64,000 nucleotides of DNA from Paenibacillus sp. JCM 10914. GTDB lineage: Bacteria; Bacillota; Bacilli; Paenibacillales; Paenibacillaceae. Every line of letters starts with the position of its first letter. Position 1 is the stretch's first letter. The stretch lies in contig NZ_BAZR01000003.1 in assembly GCF_001315105.1 (NCBI RefSeq), positions 326,696-390,695 on the forward strand. Direction: 5' to 3'. The notes below the pieces were generated by a model. That model was not told the origin of the DNA and did not search any database. It saw only the letters and a list, made by a program, of their open reading frames with translations. Made by a program: the position numbers and the translations under genes. Shown one piece after another: positions 1 through 8,668 of this stretch.

Positions 1-520
1 CTCCACTCCATGCAAGTACTTGATCCAGCATACCGTTCACGTTCACCAGGTGCAAATCAGCTGGTTTGAATACGGCACCGTTCTCGAAATCGGTGAACAA
101 GGAGAGCGCTGCGTGAACGCGAACGTCCGCAACAGACAATTCTCCAAGAATGCCGCGTAAATGCTCAGCTGCGCGAGCACCGCCAACAGAGCCATAACTT
201 ACGATACCCGCAGCTTTGTTCGCCCATGGGTCACGAGCGAAATCCAAAGCATTCTTCAAGGCTCCCGAAATACTGTGGTTGTACTCTTGAACGATAAACA
301 CGAAACCGTCCAATTCAGCAAGCTTGGCGTTCCAAGCAGTAGCCTGCTCGGTTGCATCCGCTTCACCTAACAGTGGAAGCTTAAAGTCTGCAATATCGAC
401 GATTTCGTAGTTGGCATCCCCACGTTGATCTGCAACGCTCTTCACCCAATCCCCGACTTGTGGACTCAGGCGTCCTTGACGCGTGCTTCCTAAGATAATT
501 CCGATATTCAAGTTTGACAT
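1..520 (-). CDS. NAD(P)H-dependent FMN reductase (partial, C-terminus beyond window)
   Basis: The minus strand encodes a flavodoxin-like NADPH-dependent FMN reductase that runs off the left edge of the window. The start ATG is at 520-518, preceded by a good GGGAGGGAAT ribosome-binding site. The protein begins MSNLNIGIILGSTRQGR; the GSTRxGR segment is the FMN phosphate-binding loop of this family. Further in it has the QEYNHSISGALKNALD segment, also typical (YN.S.P..LKN..D). About 173 residues are visible, close to the usual 180-190, so only the last few are missing. Such enzymes reduce FMN, quinones or azo dyes in the cytoplasm; the actual substrate cannot be told. The 240 bp upstream separates it from a divergent gene. 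Confidence 0.88.
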   Translation of the reverse strand, partial: MSNLNIGIILGSTRQGRLSPQVGDWVKSVADQRGDANYEIVDIADFKLPLLGEADATEQATAWNAKLAELDGFVFIVQEYNHSISGALKNALDFARDPWANKAAGIVSYGSVGGARAAEHLRGILGELSVADVRVHAALSLFTDFENGAVFKPADLHLVNVNGMLDQVLAWSG

Positions 521-763
521 GGTAATTCCCTCCCAATTTATCTGGACTTCATTTATGTTCTGACTGATGTAAAATGTCTGTGCTTATCATAATATTCGTA
601 GGTGTGTTATGTCAAGTAGCTTACAAAAAGTTTGTTAAATTATTTATTTCACCACATTAATTATCGTGTATAACATGCTACGGCAAGTACCTTAAAGCCA
701 TTGAGGATGCTATACTATAGCTGAATATGGATTACTAAATTTGACGAACAATGAGGTGGAAAC

Positions 764-1935
764 ATGGACATCAGGCAACTTAGAAATGACGAGTTCGATG
801 CCAGCACAGCGCTATCCGAGTATGCCTTTCAGTATACAATGACGCCTGAGCAAAAAGAGGCGAGCCGAGCGAATTTTAAACCCGAACAATACTGGGGGAT
901 CTTTGACGAGGAAGAATTGCAAGCGAAGCTGACGATTCTTCCGCTGCGAATCTATTTGCAAGGCCGCAAGCTTGATATGGGGGGATCGCCGGTGTTGCTA
1001 CCTGGCCGGAGAATCGCAGACAAGGCCATGTAACGATACTTCTCAAGCATGCGCTGCAAGAGATGAAGGATTACGGGCAAAGCGTTTCTTTTTTGCACCC
1101 ATTTTCAATACCGTTCTATCGTAAGTTTGGATGGGAGCTATATGCCGAATATAAGAAATACATAATTCCTGTGTCTAAATTCCCGGCGAAGCTAGAATCT
1201 CCGGGAAGGGTGATTCGAGATGTGAAGGATATTTCCATATTGGATACGATGTATGAAGCTTATGCTAGTCAATATAACGGTACGTTGATTCGAGATGAAT
1301 CCTGGTGGTCACAGTCAGTGCTTCGCCAGAATGGATTCAATGCGGTGTATTACTCGGCAGACGGCGTTCCGCAAGGATATGTATTGTACGAGTTGAAGGA
1401 TAGCGAACTTGTGTGTCGGGAGTTCGTCTATCTGAACGAGGAGGCACGAGGCGCGCTATGGACGTTCTTTGCGAACCACGATTCTCGAATCGAACGAGTC
1501 GTGTTGACCATGGTGCCAAGTGATGATGAACTGCCGTTTATGCTTAAAGATCCACGATTTACACAGGAGAAAGTCCCTTATTTCATGGCGCGCATCGTTG
1601 ATCTGAAGGCCTTCATATCGCAATACACGTTCGAAGTGAATCGCCAGATGGAGTTAACCATTCGGGTGGAAGATTCTGCTGCGCCATGGAATAACGGTCA
1701 ATGGTTGCTTGCCATTAACGAAGCGGGTGGTGCGAATATTGAGAAACTGGCGGATTCTGAAGAGGGTGTTTCTGATCTGACGACGGATATTCAGACACTC
1801 TCCGCACTCTTTATGGGATACAAAAGACCCAAGGCGTTATATCGGATGCAGCGTATTCTTGGTGATACTGCCAAAGTAGATCAGTTAGAGTCTGCTGTTC
1901 CAGATGGGCAGACTCATCTGATGGACTTTTTCTAA
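764..1935 (+). pseudogene. Eis-like GNAT N-acetyltransferase, interrupted by a one-base frameshift
   Basis: Two adjacent reading frames, 764-1033 and the frame ending at 1935, together make one Eis-type enhanced-intracellular-survival acetyltransferase. The first part has the N-terminal GNAT fold, ending LDMGG. The second starts after the acetyl-CoA site and holds SFLHPF and FYRKFGWE, both typical of the family, then the C-terminal SCP2-like domain. Adding one G to the six-G run at 979-984 joins them as MGGIAGVATWPENRRQGH, restoring the acetyl-CoA binding R-x-x-G loop and a 390-residue protein of normal length. The start ATG at 764 follows GAGGTGGAAAC. The break is either a sequencing error in poly-G or a true mutation; the intact downstream codons favour an error. 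Confidence 0.85.
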
Positions 1936-1955
1936 TAGGGAGGAGGCAATGTCAA

Positions 1956-2411
1956 ATGCAGATTAAGATTGATGATTTGACCGGTCCAGAAATAACACAG
2001 CTCATCTACGAGCACCTTCACGGCATGACGCTGCATTCTCCGCCTGAGAGTATACACGCTCTCGGTCTGGAGAAGCTGCGACAGCCTGAGATTACGTTCT
2101 GGAGTGTGTGGGATGGCGATATCTTGTTGGGCTGCGGTGCTCTGAAGGAGCTGGATGCGGACCATGCAGAGATAAAGTCGATGCGCACGGCAACCCCTCA
2201 CCTGAGAAAAGGAGTTGCCGGAAGGCTGATGGAGCACATCCTGGAGGAGGCTAAGCACCGCGGGTATCTACGCCTGAGTCTGGAGACGGGGTCGATGGCT
2301 GCTTTTGAAGCTGCCCGAAGTCTGTACGCTCGGTTTGGATTTGAAGAATGCCAGCCATTCGCGGACTACAAAGAAGATCCGAACAGTACGTTCATGACTA
2401 AGGTACTGTGA
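1956..2411 (+). CDS. GNAT family N-acetyltransferase
   Basis: A 151-residue single-domain GNAT acetyltransferase. Motif A is seen in MRTATPHLRKGVAGRLMEHI, with the R-K-G-V-A-G acetyl-CoA pyrophosphate loop, followed by LSLETGSMAAFEAARSLYARFGF, the usual motif B with the tyrosine near the end of the fold. It resembles the YjaB/ElaA-like small acetyltransferases of Bacillales, but the acceptor is unknown. The ATG lies 20 bp after the stop of the preceding acetyltransferase, with GGGAGGAGG just upstream, so the three acetyltransferase genes here probably form one transcript. Confidence 0.88.
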   Translation: MQIKIDDLTGPEITQLIYEHLHGMTLHSPPESIHALGLEKLRQPEITFWSVWDGDILLGCGALKELDADHAEIKSMRTATPHLRKGVAGRLMEHILEEAKHRGYLRLSLETGSMAAFEAARSLYARFGFEECQPFADYKEDPNSTFMTKVL

Positions 2412-2443
2412 ACGAATATCACATCATCCATGGGAGTACGCAC

Positions 2444-3226
2444 ATGATTCGCAGATTAACATCCACCGAGATGGATTCTATTCGCAGTCACATTCAAAGA
2501 GAACAGCATTTTTTATATTATTCTTATCTCACGTGCCGTCAGAAGAATACGGTGCATTTCGGACAGTTCTCGGAGCGCGGGGATCTTGTAGGCGTGCTGG
2601 CCTATATGAGCGGTCTCCCGTTCCATGCTTTCTCTGTCTATCCCATAAAAGAGGACTTCCAGCTCCCCTCGATCTTGGCTGTCTTGAAACACGAGCTGCG
2701 GTTGCCGCTTGATGGTACTGTTGGAAGCTTCATTGTGAGCGAGGACGAACTTGCTCGAATCGGACCTGGAATTTCGATGGTGGAGAGTCCGCAGGCCTTA
2801 CTTCTGATGAAGCATGTTCACCGGCATATGCTGCCTCTGGCAGGTGGACATGCCTTATTATTAGACGAATCGTACAAGGAACAGATTGAGTCGAGAATGA
2901 TCGAGTGGAACACGATGGCTTTTGCTAAAGAAGAATTGCAGTACCCTTTTTATGGCGTTATACAGGATCAGCAGTTAGTTGCTGTCGGCGGGTATCACGT
3001 GTATAGCGACGATTATGTAGAGCTTGGTAACATTGTAGCGGGTGTGTCTTGGAGAGGGCTTGGGTATGGAAAAGAAGTGAGTGCTGCACTTACTCGCCAA
3101 GGTTTGGCGCAGTCGCCCTACGTCTATCTCAATGTCTTAGAGGAGAATGAGCGCGCGATTAGATTATATTCCGCAATTGGATATGATCGAATATGCAAAC
3201 AGTATATCGTGAAATTCAACCTGTAA
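2444..3226 (+). CDS. GNAT family N-acetyltransferase
   Basis: A 260-residue protein with a C-terminal GNAT domain. The acetyl-CoA loop is in SWRGLGYGKEVSAALT near residues 200-216, followed by YLNVLEENERAIRLYSAIGY, a standard motif B with ERAIRLY. The N-terminal half is diverged, as in two-domain GNAT proteins of Firmicutes, and the substrate is unknown. I choose the ATG at 2444, which follows GGGAG with seven bases of spacing; a GTG at 2408 that overlaps the previous stop would add 12 residues and has no clear ribosome-binding site. A strong terminator hairpin follows the stop by about 20 bp, closing the acetyltransferase group. Confidence 0.85.
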   Translation: MIRRLTSTEMDSIRSHIQREQHFLYYSYLTCRQKNTVHFGQFSERGDLVGVLAYMSGLPFHAFSVYPIKEDFQLPSILAVLKHELRLPLDGTVGSFIVSEDELARIGPGISMVESPQALLLMKHVHRHMLPLAGGHALLLDESYKEQIESRMIEWNTMAFAKEELQYPFYGVIQDQQLVAVGGYHVYSDDYVELGNIVAGVSWRGLGYGKEVSAALTRQGLAQSPYVYLNVLEENERAIRLYSAIGYDRICKQYIVKFNL

Positions 3227-3245
3227 GGTGTGTTAATTACCGGCA

Positions 3246-3276
3246 ACCCGACTTCTGGATGAGAAGTCGGGTTTTT
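3246..3276 (+). terminator. Rho-independent terminator after the acetyltransferase genes
   Basis: ACCCGACTTCT and AGAAGTCGGGT form an 11-bp perfect stem around a five-base loop, followed by a run of T. It lies 20 bp after the stop at 3226. Confidence 0.9.
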
Positions 3277-3326
3277 GGTCTATCCGCTAATAGCCATCAC
3301 CTCTTCTCTATCAATTTCATACAATA

Positions 3327-3500
3327 GTGGACAACGCTGGGGAGAAAAGAGGAGATCAAGTGCGCAGTCAGAAAACACCAGAGGGTGTATCTATTATCAC
3401 GTGTACCAATCGTCCAGAGTTCTTTGATCATCTAATCGAAAATTTCCGAAGACAGAACTATAAGCATAAGGAACTCATAATGCTCATGATCATAATCCAA
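3327..3500 (+). pseudogene. Remnant of a family 2 glycosyltransferase N-terminus
   Basis: The reading frame 3327-3581 starts with about 50 residues that look like the beginning of a Bacillales GT2 glycosyltransferase: VSIITCTNRPEFFDHLIENF, then RRQNYKHKELI. In intact relatives KELI leads into a hydrophobic strand and the rest of a 300-residue or longer nucleotide-sugar binding domain. Here the similarity stops at about 3480, and the frame runs on out of register into the MerR gene. No DxD motif is present. I read it as a truncated, non-functional fragment, probably left by a deletion that brought the MerR gene close. There is no good ribosome-binding site for the listed ATG. Confidence 0.5.
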
Positions 3501-3516
3501 GAAAAGAGGTGGTTGA

Positions 3517-4281
3517 ATGATCCCCATTCAACAATTATCGAGACAGACTGGCATAACCGTAAGAACGCTGCGATATTATGATCAGATTGGGTTGCTCATC
3601 CCATCGGCCAAGACCGAAGGGAATCACCGGCTCTACAGCGAAAAGCAGCTCATGAAGCTGCAGCAGATTCAATTTTTGAAAGGGCTAGGCTTTAGCCTTC
3701 AGGAAATTTCGGAAATGCTCTCGAATCCAGATTGGAATTGGACGCTTAGTTTGAAGAATCAATTAGCCTATGTAAAGCAAGAGCAAGAGAAACTAAGACA
3801 GATGGAATCCACCTTACGCGGCGTGCTTCACAGCATGGTGTTGGAAGGCGAAACGAGCATGGAAGTGATGCAGAAGTTGATCCAGTTATCGGGTAAGAAT
3901 CACGCCATAAAACAAGGGTTTCGGCAACATATGTTTGAAGAGCGGGAGATGGAACTGCTGCAGCAGCTTCCCAATATGAATCGTGATGACCCCGATTCGC
4001 TGGAATGGATTGCATTGGTCGGACAATTGAATCGCCACAAGGATTCGAGTCCGGATTCTCCCGTGATTCAGAGGATCGTACGGCGAATGGATGAGAAGCG
4101 AATAGAACAATTCGGGGATGAGGCATCATTCGTTAACAAGCTGTGGGATATCAGGCGGTCGCCTGAACAATCTGCGCAGATGAGCATGTACCCGATGGAT
4201 AAGGAATTGCTGGATTTGTTAGAGCAAGCTTACGATACCTATCTTTCTGCTATGGACGACCCCGAGGATAGATCGTGTTGA
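3517..4281 (+). CDS. MerR family transcriptional regulator with TipA-like C-terminal domain
   Basis: A 254-residue regulator. Residues 1-70 form the winged helix-turn-helix of the MerR family, with IQQLSRQTGITVRTLRYYDQIGLL and NHRLYSEKQLMKLQQI, followed by a long dimerisation coiled coil (LAYVKQEQEKLRQMESTL). The C-terminal half is helical and resembles TipAS-type effector domains, which bind hydrophobic or thiopeptide-like drugs; no zinc or metal-binding cysteine pattern is seen, so it is not a metal sensor. The ATG follows AAGAGGTGG. It stands alone, and its target is not evident; regulators of this type often control neighbouring genes or an efflux pump. The last codons overlap the -35 box of the next promoter. 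Confidence 0.85.
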   Translation: MIPIQQLSRQTGITVRTLRYYDQIGLLIPSAKTEGNHRLYSEKQLMKLQQIQFLKGLGFSLQEISEMLSNPDWNWTLSLKNQLAYVKQEQEKLRQMESTLRGVLHSMVLEGETSMEVMQKLIQLSGKNHAIKQGFRQHMFEEREMELLQQLPNMNRDDPDSLEWIALVGQLNRHKDSSPDSPVIQRIVRRMDEKRIEQFGDEASFVNKLWDIRRSPEQSAQMSMYPMDKELLDLLEQAYDTYLSAMDDPEDRSC

Positions 4282-4306
4282 CAATTAGAAAAAACTGTCT
4301 TAAGAT
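4278..4306 (+). promoter_or_regulatory. SigA-type promoter for the thrS leader
   Basis: A perfect -35 box TTGACA (4278-4283) is separated by 17 bp from TAAGAT (4301-4306). The -35 overlaps the TGA stop of the MerR gene. The predicted start near 4313 lies at the beginning of the T-box leader. Confidence 0.8.
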
Positions 4307-4309
4307 ACA

Positions 4310-4606
4310 TAGCAATCAGCAACGATCAAAGACATGATCATCGAATCGGCCTGTCAGAGAGAGAAGTGAGTGGTGTGAGCTTCTTCAGTAGTGGATTCCG
4401 TGATTACCCCTTTGTAGCTGTGGTCTTGAATCCTCTGGACATTGGAGGTATTAGAGAGCACCGATTCATCCCCGTTACAGGATGTCTGAATGAGGATCCG
4501 GGTGAGCGCGCTGATGATAGTGTCGGCAAGTCTGGGTCAAATTAGGGTGGAACCACGAGCTGAACGCACTCGTCCCTTAGGGACAGTGTGTTTTTTTGCG
4601 TTCAAT
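4310..4606 (+). ncRNA. T-box leader of thrS (tRNA-Thr sensing riboswitch)
   Basis: The 300-base leader holds the near-invariant T-box sequence AGGGTGGAACCACG (4544-4557), followed by a terminator-like hairpin with CGTCCC/GGGAC and a T-run at 4588-4594. Upstream are features of stem I. ACC at 4406-4408 is a plausible threonine specifier codon, but I could not fold the RNA to prove it lies in the specifier loop. Uncharged tRNA-Thr would pair with the T-box, stabilise the antiterminator and allow thrS transcription. The downstream synthetase is threonyl, which supports the amino-acid assignment. Confidence 0.93.
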
Positions 4607-4631
4607 CCAAAATTTGATGGAGGGATAATCA

Positions 4632-6539
4632 ATGTCTATCGTAGTTACATTACCAGACGGAAGTAAGAAGGAGTATCCCGCACAGACGACGATGTATCAA
4701 ATCGCGGACGCTATCCATTCAGGGCTGAGGAAACAGGCAATTGCCGCAAAGGTCGATGGAAGGCTGGTTGATTTGAATTCGAAGTTGTGTGCGGACGCTG
4801 AGATCAGCATCATTACGCGTGAATCCGAGGAAGGATTGCACATCTATCGTCATAGCACAGCCCATTTGTTGGCGCAAGCGGTCAAGCGTATTTACGGCAG
4901 CGATTACGTGTCGCTCGGGGTAGGTCCCGTGATCGAGGCTGGATTTTATTACGACATGGATTTGGGGCAATCCATTACGATTGATGATTTAAGCGCAATT
5001 GAGCGGGAGATGACGAAGATCGTTCAAGAGGATTGGCCTATCGTTCGGAAGGAAGTTAGCCGAGCCGAAGCAGAGCGGATCTTTCGAGAGGATCCGTATA
5101 AGTTGGAGCTGATTCGGGAATTGCCTCAAGACGAAGTCATCTCGATCTATGAGCAAGGCGAGTTCGTTGATTTATGCCGGGGTCCGCATGTACCTTCCAC
5201 TGGCAAGTTAAAGGTATTTAAGCTGATGAGCGTAGCGGGAGCATACTGGCGGGGGAACTCGGACCGTAAGATGCTGCAACGCATCTATGGTACTGCTTTT
5301 CCGAAGAAAAGCCAGCTGGATGAGCATCTCCATCTGCTAGAAGAAGCGAAGAAACGGGATCACCGCAAACTCGGCAAAGAGCTGGAATTGTTTATGTTCT
5401 CCGATGATGCACCGGGAATGCCTTTCTTTCTGCCTAAGGGAATGATCATCCGGACAGAATTGGAGCAATTCACAAGAGGATTGCAATTCCAGCGCGAATA
5501 TGATGAGGTGCGCACGCCGCTGATGATGAATCAGCGATTATGGGAAATATCCGGCCATTGGGATCATTACAAGGATAATATGTACTTTACACAAGTGGAT
5601 GAGACAGCGTATGCGTTAAAACCCATGAACTGTCCCGGACATATGTTAATCTATAAAAATGCACTGCACTCCTACCGGGAGCTGCCGATTCGAATTTCCG
5701 AATTCGGTCAAGTGCATCGTCATGAGTTCTCCGGCGCATTGAACGGTATGATGCGGGTCCGGTCATTATGTCAGGATGATGCGCATATCTTTGTACGGCC
5801 CGATCAGATTCTGGAAGAGATTCAGCAAGTGATCGAACTGATTGGTGAGGTGTATAAGGTCTTCGGTTTTGAGTACTCGATTGAACTGTCGACAAGGCCG
5901 GAGGATTCCATGGGCTCTGATGAGCTGTGGGAGCAGGCCGAGTCATCGCTCAAGCAGGTTCTGGAGCAAATGAGTCTTTCGTACCGATTGAACGAAGGAG
6001 ATGGGGCATTCTACGGTCCCAAAATCGATTTTCACATTCGCGATTCGTTGAAGCGCAGTTGGCAGTGCGGCACGATTCAATTGGACTTTCAATTTCCCGA
6101 GAAATTCGATCTTTCTTATATCGGTGAAGACGGCCAGAAACATCGGCCGGTCGTGATCCATCGGGCCATATTCGGTTCCATGGAACGGTTCATTGGCATT
6201 CTGACAGAGCATTATGGCGGCTCCTTCCCGCTGTGGTTAGCTCCGACCCAGGTCATGATCATTCCGGTCTCGGATCAAGATCTGGATTACTCGTTAAAGG
6301 TGAAGCAGCTTCTGGCGCAGGCCGGAATGAGAGTTGATATGGATATTCGGACTGAGAAGCTTGGATACAAGATACGCGAGGCTGGACTTAACCGAATTCC
6401 TTACACATTCGTCCTGGGAGAGCAGGAAAGAGACGCGGACCGAGTGGCTGTGCGCAAACGTGGTGAAGGTGATGTAGGCGTAAGGACGGTCGAAGAAATG
6501 CTTGCAGTGTTGGGACGGGAAATATCCATGAAAAAATGA
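4632..6539 (+). CDS. thrS: Threonyl-tRNA synthetase
   Basis: A 635-residue class II synthetase that charges tRNA-Thr, at the usual length. Domains in order are an N-terminal TGS domain (residues 1-60), an editing domain with HRHSTAHLLAQAV and FVDLCRGPHVPSTG (the HxxxH and C-x-x-x-H zinc/editing residues), the class II catalytic core with MNCPGHMLIYK, RISEFGQVHRHEFSGAL and RSLCQDDAHIF, and a C-terminal anticodon-binding domain (APTQVMIIPVSD onward). The catalytic zinc ligands Cys in NCPGH and the two His further on are present. The ATG at 4632 follows GGAGGGATAATC. Control by the T-box leader is clear. Bacillales often carry two copies (thrS and thrZ); which this is cannot be told here. Confidence 0.97.
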   Translation: MSIVVTLPDGSKKEYPAQTTMYQIADAIHSGLRKQAIAAKVDGRLVDLNSKLCADAEISIITRESEEGLHIYRHSTAHLLAQAVKRIYGSDYVSLGVGPVIEAGFYYDMDLGQSITIDDLSAIEREMTKIVQEDWPIVRKEVSRAEAERIFREDPYKLELIRELPQDEVISIYEQGEFVDLCRGPHVPSTGKLKVFKLMSVAGAYWRGNSDRKMLQRIYGTAFPKKSQLDEHLHLLEEAKKRDHRKLGKELELFMFSDDAPGMPFFLPKGMIIRTELEQFTRGLQFQREYDEVRTPLMMNQRLWEISGHWDHYKDNMYFTQVDETAYALKPMNCPGHMLIYKNALHSYRELPIRISEFGQVHRHEFSGALNGMMRVRSLCQDDAHIFVRPDQILEEIQQVIELIGEVYKVFGFEYSIELSTRPEDSMGSDELWEQAESSLKQVLEQMSLSYRLNEGDGAFYGPKIDFHIRDSLKRSWQCGTIQLDFQFPEKFDLSYIGEDGQKHRPVVIHRAIFGSMERFIGILTEHYGGSFPLWLAPTQVMIIPVSDQDLDYSLKVKQLLAQAGMRVDMDIRTEKLGYKIREAGLNRIPYTFVLGEQERDADRVAVRKRGEGDVGVRTVEEMLAVLGREISMKK

Positions 6540-6555
6540 GGGGTGGCGATTCGGG

Positions 6556-6996
6556 ATGTTAGTGAGGCTGCTGATAGCGTTGATAATGAATATACCGATC
6601 TCGTTTATTAACTTCGGTAGTTATTTGAAGGGAACCGCACCTACACCTATTCAAGTAGGGTGTACGATCTTCTTCCTGTTGCTCTGGTTGATTTGGGCAG
6701 GAAATGAATCTTATCGAAGATGCGGCAAACCAACATTTCTACGATTCTCCACTCTGTATTGGTTGACAGCGTTGTTACTGACTTTTATCGGGTACATGTC
6801 CGAAGAGCTGCTGCTTGGTATTCCAGTCATGATGATATTCTTAGGTCCCTTGTATGGACTCAGAATATTTCTGCCGGAACTAGCCTATGATCACTTTGCG
6901 TATGTAAGCTTGTTCATAGCCTATGCCATGAGCATGGCTGGATATCTTTTAGGTATTTTCCTGCGCAACTACTTGCCGAAGCAGAAAGCGAATTAA
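6556..6996 (+). CDS. Small integral membrane protein of unknown function
   Basis: A 146-residue, very hydrophobic protein with about four predicted membrane segments (near residues 1-20, 33-50, 65-100 and 115-140) and a basic C-terminus (KQKAN). I recognise no family signature. It starts 16 bp after thrS with a GAGGGGTGG ribosome-binding site and is probably co-transcribed with thrS, then ended by the hairpin at 7225-7250. Nothing in the sequence links it to translation, so the co-transcription may be incidental. Confidence 0.7.
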   Translation: MLVRLLIALIMNIPISFINFGSYLKGTAPTPIQVGCTIFFLLLWLIWAGNESYRRCGKPTFLRFSTLYWLTALLLTFIGYMSEELLLGIPVMMIFLGPLYGLRIFLPELAYDHFAYVSLFIAYAMSMAGYLLGIFLRNYLPKQKAN

Positions 6997-7017
6997 AGAG
7001 GAGGCGTATGAGGCGTA

Positions 7018-7176
7018 TTACTACCTGGCGGCTGGAAGCAACATGATGAGATTGTAGCAGCAACGTCAACATTTCATGAACTGGACCAATAGATTAACGA
7101 ATACAAAGAGTGGCGGTGCCGGGAAGATCATGCGGGCATCGCTACTTTGATATGTGAACACACTGTCAAAACTTAA
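7018..7176 (+). pseudogene. Possible degraded Spo0E-like fragment
   Basis: This is part of a 550-bp region without an intact gene. One frame reads HDEIVAATSTFHELDQ, then a TAG stop at 7090-7092, then INEYKEWRCRED and on to TAA at 7174-7176. The HELDQ-x-INEY pattern resembles the S-x-E-L-D-x-L-I-x-x-Y core of small Spo0E-type aspartyl-phosphate phosphatases, with the expected Leu codon TTG replaced by TAG. The match is short and there is no clear start, so this is only a suggestion. Confidence 0.28.
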
Positions 7177-7224
7177 AGGATGCATATGTGCACGCTTTCC
7201 CATTCAAATTCATCCCTTTAGCGG

Positions 7225-7250
7225 AAAAAGATGCGTAAGTGCATCTTTTT
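7225..7250 (+). terminator. Intrinsic terminator hairpin
   Basis: AAAAAGATGC and GCATCTTTTT form a perfect 10-bp stem with a six-base loop and flanking A and T runs, so it can act on either strand. It probably ends the thrS transcript. Confidence 0.8.
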
Positions 7251-7336
7251 ATCCTCAATTTTTCCGATTTAGCCTGATTTATGTTAAAAGCCTGCAGTAT
7301 TGCAAGCTTTTGTTGAATATAACCGCTTAAGGTCAT

Positions 7337-7366
7337 AAATTCCTGCAGATATGCAGGAATTTTTTT
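7337..7366. terminator. Intrinsic terminator hairpin
   Basis: AAATTCCTGCA and TGCAGGAATTT form a perfect 11-bp stem with a GATA loop, followed by a T run on the plus strand. It lies between the thrS group and the convergent minus-strand gene. The stretch 7366-7547 holds no gene I can support. Confidence 0.75.
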
Positions 7367-7547
7367 CTGCCTTCATTTTGCCGACGCTCTCCTGGAGATT
7401 TACTGGTAGTCTTCTGGCGTTCTGCTGGTCTATTGTCAGAGATCTGCTGACGATCTACTGATCATCCACCACGATTCCACCCTATGTCCACGCGAGTCGG
7501 TCACGAACATAGGTCTGACTGGTACCCAATTAGGAAGCATTTTTTTC

Positions 7548-8330
7548 TTAAGGGTATAAGTTCACAAAATGAATATCATCAACGAGCCATTGTCCTTGCA
7601 CTTTGACTAACTTCAACATCCGTTCTACGGCATATACGGTCGACGAAGCTTCTGTGCTGATTTGTGTTATTGTGCCTGTATTTTGGTTCGCGTGCGTATA
7701 GGCTTGATTCATGAATTGATGTCGGTAGGAGAATCCGCCATCGCGAATGATTTGATTAATCAATTTATCGGTGAAATAAGGTTTGAAATGTGCGCGAATT
7801 TGAGATATCCCTGAGACGTTCGTTGCTATATTTGCTTGTTGAATGATTGTGTTTACACGCTGTTGGGGAATTTGTGAATAATTAAAACTGGCCTCTGTCG
7901 TAACAATTACTTGTTTATTATTCAGAGAGATCGTGGTTGTCTTATTCTCGGAATTCCAGCCGAGATTCCCTCCGAGCGCCTGACTTACAAAACGGACAGG
8001 CACGTAGGTGACACCGCGCTCAACCCGGGCGGGTACATCGATCGTAATCTCGTTGGAACCGACTTGAACTTTATTGGAGTTGATCTTGAACTGCACGGTC
8101 GTTCCTTGATGATGGATCGTCACGGTCTGCGATGCTTGGTTCCAATTCACATCGGCGCCCAGTCCAGTGGCGACGTGACGAACAGGTATCAATGTACGCC
8201 CTTCAACGATTTGACCATCGACGACGAACGGGGATGGATCTGCGGCTTGCTCAGCAAATCCGATATAGGGTTGAATCAAGCTCGCTGCGAGCAGGGCTGT
8301 TGTCATCGCTACTGTCATACGCTTCACCAT
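7548..8330 (-). CDS. Secreted stalk-domain (copper amine oxidase N-terminal-like) protein
   Basis: A 260-residue exported protein. It has an N-terminal signal peptide (MVKRMTVAMTTALLAASLIQPYIGFA, probable cut after GFA) and a repeat pair typical of the Cu_amine_oxidN1 stalk domain: VDGQIVEGRTLIPVRHVATGLGA with WNQASQTVTI, then RGVTYVPVRFVSQALGGNLGWN with TTTISL. The C-terminal 120 residues are not recognised; the end (VERMLKLVKVQGQWLVDDIHFVNLY) looks like the last strand of an NTF2-like fold. Such proteins are common on Paenibacillus cell walls; the domain is structural, with no copper or oxidase activity expected. The ATG at 8330 follows AAGGAGG on the minus strand. Confidence 0.85.
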   Translation of the reverse strand: MVKRMTVAMTTALLAASLIQPYIGFAEQAADPSPFVVDGQIVEGRTLIPVRHVATGLGADVNWNQASQTVTIHHQGTTVQFKINSNKVQVGSNEITIDVPARVERGVTYVPVRFVSQALGGNLGWNSENKTTTISLNNKQVIVTTEASFNYSQIPQQRVNTIIQQANIATNVSGISQIRAHFKPYFTDKLINQIIRDGGFSYRHQFMNQAYTHANQNTGTITQISTEASSTVYAVERMLKLVKVQGQWLVDDIHFVNLYP

Positions 8331-8668
8331 GTGTAACCTCCTTGATTACCAGCTAGAATAAGTCTTCTTATGGATAGAAGGTCTATCAGGCTACATTGTT
8401 GCACCTGCCGACATTTTCAGCCAATTTACCCTGCATAATTTAAGAATGACTCATGGCAGGTCGATCGGGGGTCACGGTATGCTACATAAGTAGGAAGAAC
8501 TCTGCGCAAATATTGAAAGGAGGTAGGACGTTTCCGAAACCCTGAAATGGCCGCCAAGATTCTAGACAACATAGCAATGAAATTGACAACATGACTGTCC
8601 TCATCGTGAACGAATACAAGCAAGGCAGCCACAATTTTAAGAACGGCTGAATGATGAAGGAGGGTATT
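8331..8668. other. Intergenic region between divergent secreted-protein genes
   Basis: This 338-bp region separates the minus-strand stalk-domain gene from the GH99-like gene and must hold both promoters. I see no clear -35/-10 pair, hairpin or conserved leader. Short reading frames inside it lack ribosome-binding sites. Confidence 0.4.

Noticed and set aside
979..984. Phase-variable poly-G tract in the first acetyltransferase
   Set aside because: A six-G run could in principle slip, but nine other contractions in 2-5 base runs show the same sign, so a general indel cause is more likely.
2408..2443. Upstream GTG start for the third acetyltransferase
   Set aside because: It overlaps the previous stop but has no ribosome-binding site, while ATG 2444 has a good one.
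7385..7470. Short repeats of the type TCTGCTG / TCTACTGA, possible CRISPR or tandem repeat
   Set aside because: Units are short, degenerate and unevenly spaced, with no spacer structure or nearby cas gene.
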